A stretch of 9,643 nt of DNA from Bacteroidales bacterium (GTDB taxonomy: Bacteria; Bacteroidota; Bacteroidia; Bacteroidales; ML635J-15). Positions 5,898 through 9,643 of this stretch are shown in pieces. A model generated the notes under the pieces. That model was not told the origin of the DNA. It saw nothing but the letters and a program-made list of their open reading frames with translations, and searched no databases. Location of the stretch: NCBI GenBank assembly GCA_007130555.1, contig SLSH01000207.1, positions 1-9,643 on the forward strand, in the 5' to 3' direction. A program made the translations under genes and the position numbers. How positions within the stretch are numbered: position 1 is the stretch's first letter; each line of letters opens with the position of its first letter.

Positions 5898-6875
5898 ATG
5901 ATGAATATTTTAATTGTTTGCTCATCTGTTATTCCGGCTAAATTTTACGGGGGTACCGAACGTGTTGTGTGGGATTTGGGCAAAGAATTTAAAAAAATGG
6001 GACATAACATAAGTTTTCTTGCAAACAAAGGTTCTTATTGCGATTTTGCGGAATTAACTGAAATTAATCCTGAATTACCGTTAAATAAACAAATTTCCGA
6101 TAATATTGATATTGTACATTTTAACCAGCCTGTTAAGGAAGAAATTACAAAACCTTATATCGTTACAATTCACGGAAATGGCAGCAAAGGAGAAAAGTTT
6201 GATAAAAATACGGTTTTTGTTTCGGAAAATCATGCAGAAAGGCATAATTCCAAATCTTATGTTTATAATGGTCTGGATTGGGATAATTACGAAAAACCTG
6301 ATTTTAATTCTGAAAGAAAATTTTTTCATTTTCTCGGTAATGCCGCATGGAAAGTCAAAAATCTTAGAGGTGCAATAAAAGTTTGTGAAAAAACAGGAGA
6401 GAAACTCGCTGTAATAGGAGGGAAGAGGATTAATACAAGTATGGGATTAAAAATTTCATTCAGCAGAAATGCAAATTTTTTTGGAATGCTGAATAATTAT
6501 GAAAAAATTAAAATTTTAAAATTGTCAAAAGGATTTATTTTCCCTGTTTTATGGAACGAACCTTTTGGTCTGGCAATTACCGAAAGTATGTATTATGGAT
6601 GTCCTGTTTTTGGAACACCTTACGGTTCTTTACCCGAACTTATTAAAGAAAATTGCGGATATTTATCAAAAAAATCAGACGAAATTGCCGAAAAAATAAA
6701 AAATGCCGGAAGTTTTAATAAAAAAGAAATTTCCGATTATGCTCAGGAAAATTTTAATTCAAAAAAAATGGCAATAAATTATCTTGAAAAATATAATAAA
6801 GTACTTAACGGAGAGAGTTTAAATTCTCATTATCCCGAAATTAAAGAAACTGACACAAAATTTATATTTGAATAA
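5898..6875 (+). CDS. Glycosyltransferase, GT4-type (GT-B fold), compact
   Basis: A 325-residue cytosolic protein. The N-terminal domain begins with ILIVCSSVIPAKFYGGTERV (4-23), where GGTER is the glycine-rich acceptor-side loop of GT4 enzymes, followed by DIVHFNQP (71-78) and VTIHGNG (89-95). The donor domain has FFHFLGNAAWKVKN (142-155) and the diagnostic E-x7-E motif, E221 and E229, in NEPFGLAITES (220-230), then GCPVFGTPYGSLPELI (234-249). It is shorter than many GT4 enzymes because the N-terminal half is reduced. Two ATGs lie in a row at 5898 and 5901; either could start it. The TAA stop shares one base with the ATG of the next gene, so translation is probably coupled. It leads the three-gene operon and likely transfers a sugar to a glycan or glycolipid; specificity cannot be told. 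Confidence 0.88.
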   Translation: MMNILIVCSSVIPAKFYGGTERVVWDLGKEFKKMGHNISFLANKGSYCDFAELTEINPELPLNKQISDNIDIVHFNQPVKEEITKPYIVTIHGNGSKGEKFDKNTVFVSENHAERHNSKSYVYNGLDWDNYEKPDFNSERKFFHFLGNAAWKVKNLRGAIKVCEKTGEKLAVIGGKRINTSMGLKISFSRNANFFGMLNNYEKIKILKLSKGFIFPVLWNEPFGLAITESMYYGCPVFGTPYGSLPELIKENCGYLSKKSDEIAEKIKNAGSFNKKEISDYAQENFNSKKMAINYLEKYNKVLNGESLNSHYPEIKETDTKFIFE

Positions 6876-8176
6876 TGATTTATATTTTACCCATATTATT
6901 TACAATCATATTTATTCTGATAATTATTTATTTTCAGTTTTTTAAAGTTGATGGTATTAAAACAAGCATTATAGCTGGTATATTTATATTGAAACTATTG
7001 GCAGGAATAGGAGTTTACGGACTTTATACTTATTATTATGACTCTGAAACGGCCGATATTTACAAGTATTATAATTCAGGAGTTCAGATTTATAATTCAA
7101 CTGAAAATAATTTTGATGATTATTTAAGAATTGTTACAGGCATACAGATTGATATGCCTCACATAAAAGACAGATATTTTCCTGTCGGATATTGGTCGAG
7201 AGAATATGATTACGGACTTTTTGTGGATAATAAAACAATGATACGTTTTCATGCTTTGTTATGTCTTATTTCACAGGGCAATATTTATCTTCATATTGTA
7301 ATAATGGCATTTTTATCGTTTCTCGGAGCTTTTGCATTGTTTAAAGCACTTATAACAATTAATGATGCAAACAGATATTTGCTGTTATTTGCCGCAACAC
7401 TTATTCCTTCCGCACTGTTCTGGACATCAGGAATGTTAAAAGAGGGACTAGTAATGTTTTCGATGGGATTGATGTTTTATTATTTTGTAAAACTTATGAA
7501 TAAAATAAACTTTTTTGATTTATTATTATTTGTGTTGTTTGCAGCACTTCTTTTTATTTCAAAGATATATATTTTGCCCGCACTGGTTCCGGCACTTGTT
7601 TTTCTGTTTATTACAAAAAAAATGCGTAAACGTCATCAGATTATTGCCTTTTTCTCTGTCTTGATTTTTTATTCGGTATTTGTTTTATTTAGTAGTAATA
7701 TTATTGGTTATGATATTATCAGAACAGTTGCAGGAAAGCAAAATGATTTTATTAATCACGCTAATTTAATTGAAGAAAACGGAAGTACAATTGTGTTGGA
7801 AAGGCTTAAACCGACAGCTGTAAGTATTATTAAAAATACTCCGACTGCAATACTGAATTCTTTTTTACGCCCTTATCCAACCGAAATAAATTCTGTTTTA
7901 ATGTTTTTGGCTTTTATCGAAAATCTTTTTGTTTTATGTTTAATAGTAATTATGATTTTTTATTTTAAGAAATTTAATACACAAAGATTTAGATTTGTAT
8001 TATTTTCAGTTTTAATAATAATCGTTTTTTACACGCTTGTTGGATTAAGTACTCCCAATATTGGTGCTATTGTCAGATATAAAGTTCCTGTATTGCCATT
8101 TTTGCTTGCGTCAATTTTTTGTCTCACAGATTTTAATAAAATAAACCAAAAGTGGTTTAAAAAATTATTTCCATGA
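6875..8176 (+). CDS. Polytopic membrane protein, candidate glycan polymerase or GT-C glycosyltransferase
   Basis: A 433-residue inner-membrane protein with about ten hydrophobic segments, roughly at 2-22, 30-52, 136-158, 166-183, 187-205, 212-229, 231-247, 256-274, 340-363, 373-392 and 402-417. Two large loops face outward or inward: 54-125, with an acidic DSETADIYKYYNSG stretch (56-69) just after a helix, and 276-335. The sequence FWTSGMLKEG (182-191) and the late RYKVPVLPFLLAS (401-413) resemble what I recall from envelope glycan polymerases (Wzy-like) and GT-C transferases, in which an acidic residue in the first loop can be catalytic. This is inference from topology, not a family match. 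It starts on the last base of the preceding glycosyltransferase stop codon and overlaps the next gene by 4 bp (ATGA), so all three are surely co-transcribed. Confidence 0.6.
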   Translation: MIYILPILFTIIFILIIIYFQFFKVDGIKTSIIAGIFILKLLAGIGVYGLYTYYYDSETADIYKYYNSGVQIYNSTENNFDDYLRIVTGIQIDMPHIKDRYFPVGYWSREYDYGLFVDNKTMIRFHALLCLISQGNIYLHIVIMAFLSFLGAFALFKALITINDANRYLLLFAATLIPSALFWTSGMLKEGLVMFSMGLMFYYFVKLMNKINFFDLLLFVLFAALLFISKIYILPALVPALVFLFITKKMRKRHQIIAFFSVLIFYSVFVLFSSNIIGYDIIRTVAGKQNDFINHANLIEENGSTIVLERLKPTAVSIIKNTPTAILNSFLRPYPTEINSVLMFLAFIENLFVLCLIVIMIFYFKKFNTQRFRFVLFSVLIIIVFYTLVGLSTPNIGAIVRYKVPVLPFLLASIFCLTDFNKINQKWFKKLFP

Positions 8177-9618
8177 GAATATTATTAACAGGAGCAAACG
8201 GATATATTGGCAAAAGACTTATTCCTCCGCTGATTGAAGATGGGCATGAAATAATTTGCTGTGTAAGGGATAAGCACAGGTTTCCTGAAGAAGGAATTTA
8301 TAAACATCCGAATATTTCAATATTAGAAACAGATTTTACCAAAAGTGTCTCCGATACCGATACTATAAAAGAAATTGATGTAGCTTATTATTTTATTCAT
8401 TCTTTAAATACAAATATAAAAGACTTTGAAAAACTTGAGGAGATATGTGCAAATAATTTTATAGAATTTATTAAGCCTACATCAGTAAAACAAATAATAT
8501 ATCTCAGCGGAATTACAAATGAGAAAAAACTTTCAAAGCATCTTTCTTCAAGAAAAAATGTTGAAAAAATATTAAGTAAAAGTAATATCCCGCTTACATC
8601 TCTTAAAGCAGGAATTATTGTCGGGTCGGGAAGTGCTTCGTTTGAAATTATTCGTGATATTGTTGAAAAACTTCCGATTATTCCTGCTCCGGTATCGATT
8701 AATACAAGATGTCAACCAATTGCCATCAGAAATGTACTGGAATATTTAACAGGCGTTTTGTTAAATAAGGATACACTTAATAAATCATTTGATATTGGCG
8801 GACAGGATATTTTAACGTATAAAGAAATGTTACTCCAATTTGCGGAAGTAAGGAAATTGAGAAGATTTGTTTTGTCTTCTCCGATTATTACTCCCCGAAT
8901 AATGAGATATTTCCTTTATTTTTTAACATCCACGCCTTACTGGATTAGTTCTAATCTTGTTGAAAGCATGAAAGTAGAAGTTGTTGCAAAAAAAAATAAT
9001 CTTAAAAAAATGCTCGGAATAGAACCTTTTACATACAAAGAAGCCGTGGAACTTGCATTTCAGAAAATTGAACAGAATAATGTCGTGTCAAGCTGGAAAG
9101 ATGCTGTTATTATTAGTTATGGGAATAAAGATTTACTTGACAATATAAATATCCCCTCTGACGGTTGTCTTTGCGATATAAGACTTAAACCGATTAAAAC
9201 AGATATTAATCAGGTTTTAAAAAATATTTGGTCAATAGGAGGAGAACGAGGATGGTATTATGGAAATTGGTTGTGGGAAATTCGGGGGTTTATAGATAAA
9301 TTAGTCGGAGGAGTAGGCTTACGGCGTGGCAGAACAAACGCCAATGCTATAAATACGGGAGATACTCTCGATTTTTGGAGGGTGCTTGTGGCAGATAAAC
9401 AAAACAAACGATTATTGCTTTATGCCGAAATGAAACTTCCCGGAGAAGCATGGCTTGAATTTAAAATTATTAAAAAAGAACAAGAGTATTTTTTGCAACA
9501 AACAGCTACATTTAGACCTAAAGGTTTGCCGGGAAGACTATACTGGTATGGACTTTTACCTATACATTCCATAATGTTTAATGGTTTGGCAAAAAATATT
9601 ATACGCTATGGGATATAA
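8173..9618 (+). CDS. YbjT-type atypical SDR (NmrA-like) fused to DUF2867
   Basis: A 481-residue two-domain protein. Residues 1-300 are an NAD(P)-binding atypical short-chain dehydrogenase: ILLTGANGYIGKRLIPPL (3-20) is the glycine-rich nucleotide loop (TGxxGxxG), followed by AYYFIHSL (71-78), IIYLSGI (108-114), KAGIIVGSGSASFEIIRDIV (145-164) and FDIGG (206-210). Where classical SDRs have YxxxK, this one has KHLSSRKNVEKIL (122-134), so the catalytic Tyr is absent. The C-terminal part (about 328-481) is a DUF2867 domain: GGERGWYYGNWLWEIRGFID (356-375), LRRGR (383-387), GDTLDFW (396-402) and FRPKGLPGRLYWYGLLPIH (447-465). Domain order and landmarks match E. coli YbjT as I recall it. The substrate is unknown. 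The ATG overlaps the preceding stop by 4 bp. The gene ends complete at 9618. Confidence 0.88.
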   Translation: MRILLTGANGYIGKRLIPPLIEDGHEIICCVRDKHRFPEEGIYKHPNISILETDFTKSVSDTDTIKEIDVAYYFIHSLNTNIKDFEKLEEICANNFIEFIKPTSVKQIIYLSGITNEKKLSKHLSSRKNVEKILSKSNIPLTSLKAGIIVGSGSASFEIIRDIVEKLPIIPAPVSINTRCQPIAIRNVLEYLTGVLLNKDTLNKSFDIGGQDILTYKEMLLQFAEVRKLRRFVLSSPIITPRIMRYFLYFLTSTPYWISSNLVESMKVEVVAKKNNLKKMLGIEPFTYKEAVELAFQKIEQNNVVSSWKDAVIISYGNKDLLDNINIPSDGCLCDIRLKPIKTDINQVLKNIWSIGGERGWYYGNWLWEIRGFIDKLVGGVGLRRGRTNANAINTGDTLDFWRVLVADKQNKRLLLYAEMKLPGEAWLEFKIIKKEQEYFLQQTATFRPKGLPGRLYWYGLLPIHSIMFNGLAKNIIRYGI

Positions 9619-9643
9619 ATTATTTTTTTAATATGTGAAATCA

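Noticed and set aside
6106..6378. Reading frame in another phase inside the second glycosyltransferase gene
   Set aside because: It overlaps a clearly conserved GT4 gene, has no family features and no start signal; it is a shadow of the coding frame. The same holds for the other short frames overlapping the annotated genes.
5898..9643. Phage-defence or toxin-antitoxin system
   Set aside because: No nuclease, toxin, antitoxin, reverse transcriptase or STAND ATPase motif is visible; the genes fit envelope glycan metabolism.

Overview
The window looks like chromosomal DNA of a Bacteroidota bacterium. It is strongly AT-rich. One protein ends in a type IX secretion (T9SS) type A sorting domain. 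Promoter-like boxes match the Bacteroidota -33 TTG / -7 TAnnTTTG pattern, and starts are preceded by A/T-rich sequence rather than Shine-Dalgarno sites. A lipoprotein, a GldL-like small membrane protein and a Pcm with an export-like N-terminus fit the same phylum. I cannot place it below phylum.

Layout: (1) 1-364 holds no gene, but has a nested inverted repeat near its right end. (2) 365-2547, minus strand, is a two-gene unit: a T9SS-sorted secreted protein, then a lipoprotein with a predicted alpha/alpha-toroid fold. A perfect 20-bp direct repeat covers the stop codons of both genes. (3) 2689-3927, plus strand, is a GT4-type glycosyltransferase, divergent from unit 2. (4) 4129-4713, plus strand, is a five-helix membrane protein with its own -7 box. 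(5) 4714-5104 is a GC-richer gap with two oppositely oriented REP-like palindromic repeats, between convergent genes. (6) 5105-5785, minus strand, is pcm. (7) 5898-9618, plus strand, is a tightly overlapping three-gene operon behind the best promoter in the window: a second glycosyltransferase, a polytopic membrane protein, and a YbjT-type SDR/DUF2867 protein.

The theme is cell-envelope and surface-glycan biosynthesis: two cytosolic glycosyltransferases, one candidate glycan polymerase or GT-C enzyme, one sugar-processing-like lipoprotein and one secreted surface protein. Pcm (protein repair) sits between them and is probably unrelated. I found no CRISPR array, tRNA, rRNA, intact mobile element, prophage or recognisable defence system. 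No new multi-gene system can be demonstrated. The items most worth following up are the repeat-bracketed lipoprotein gene, the REP-like pair and the overlapping operon.
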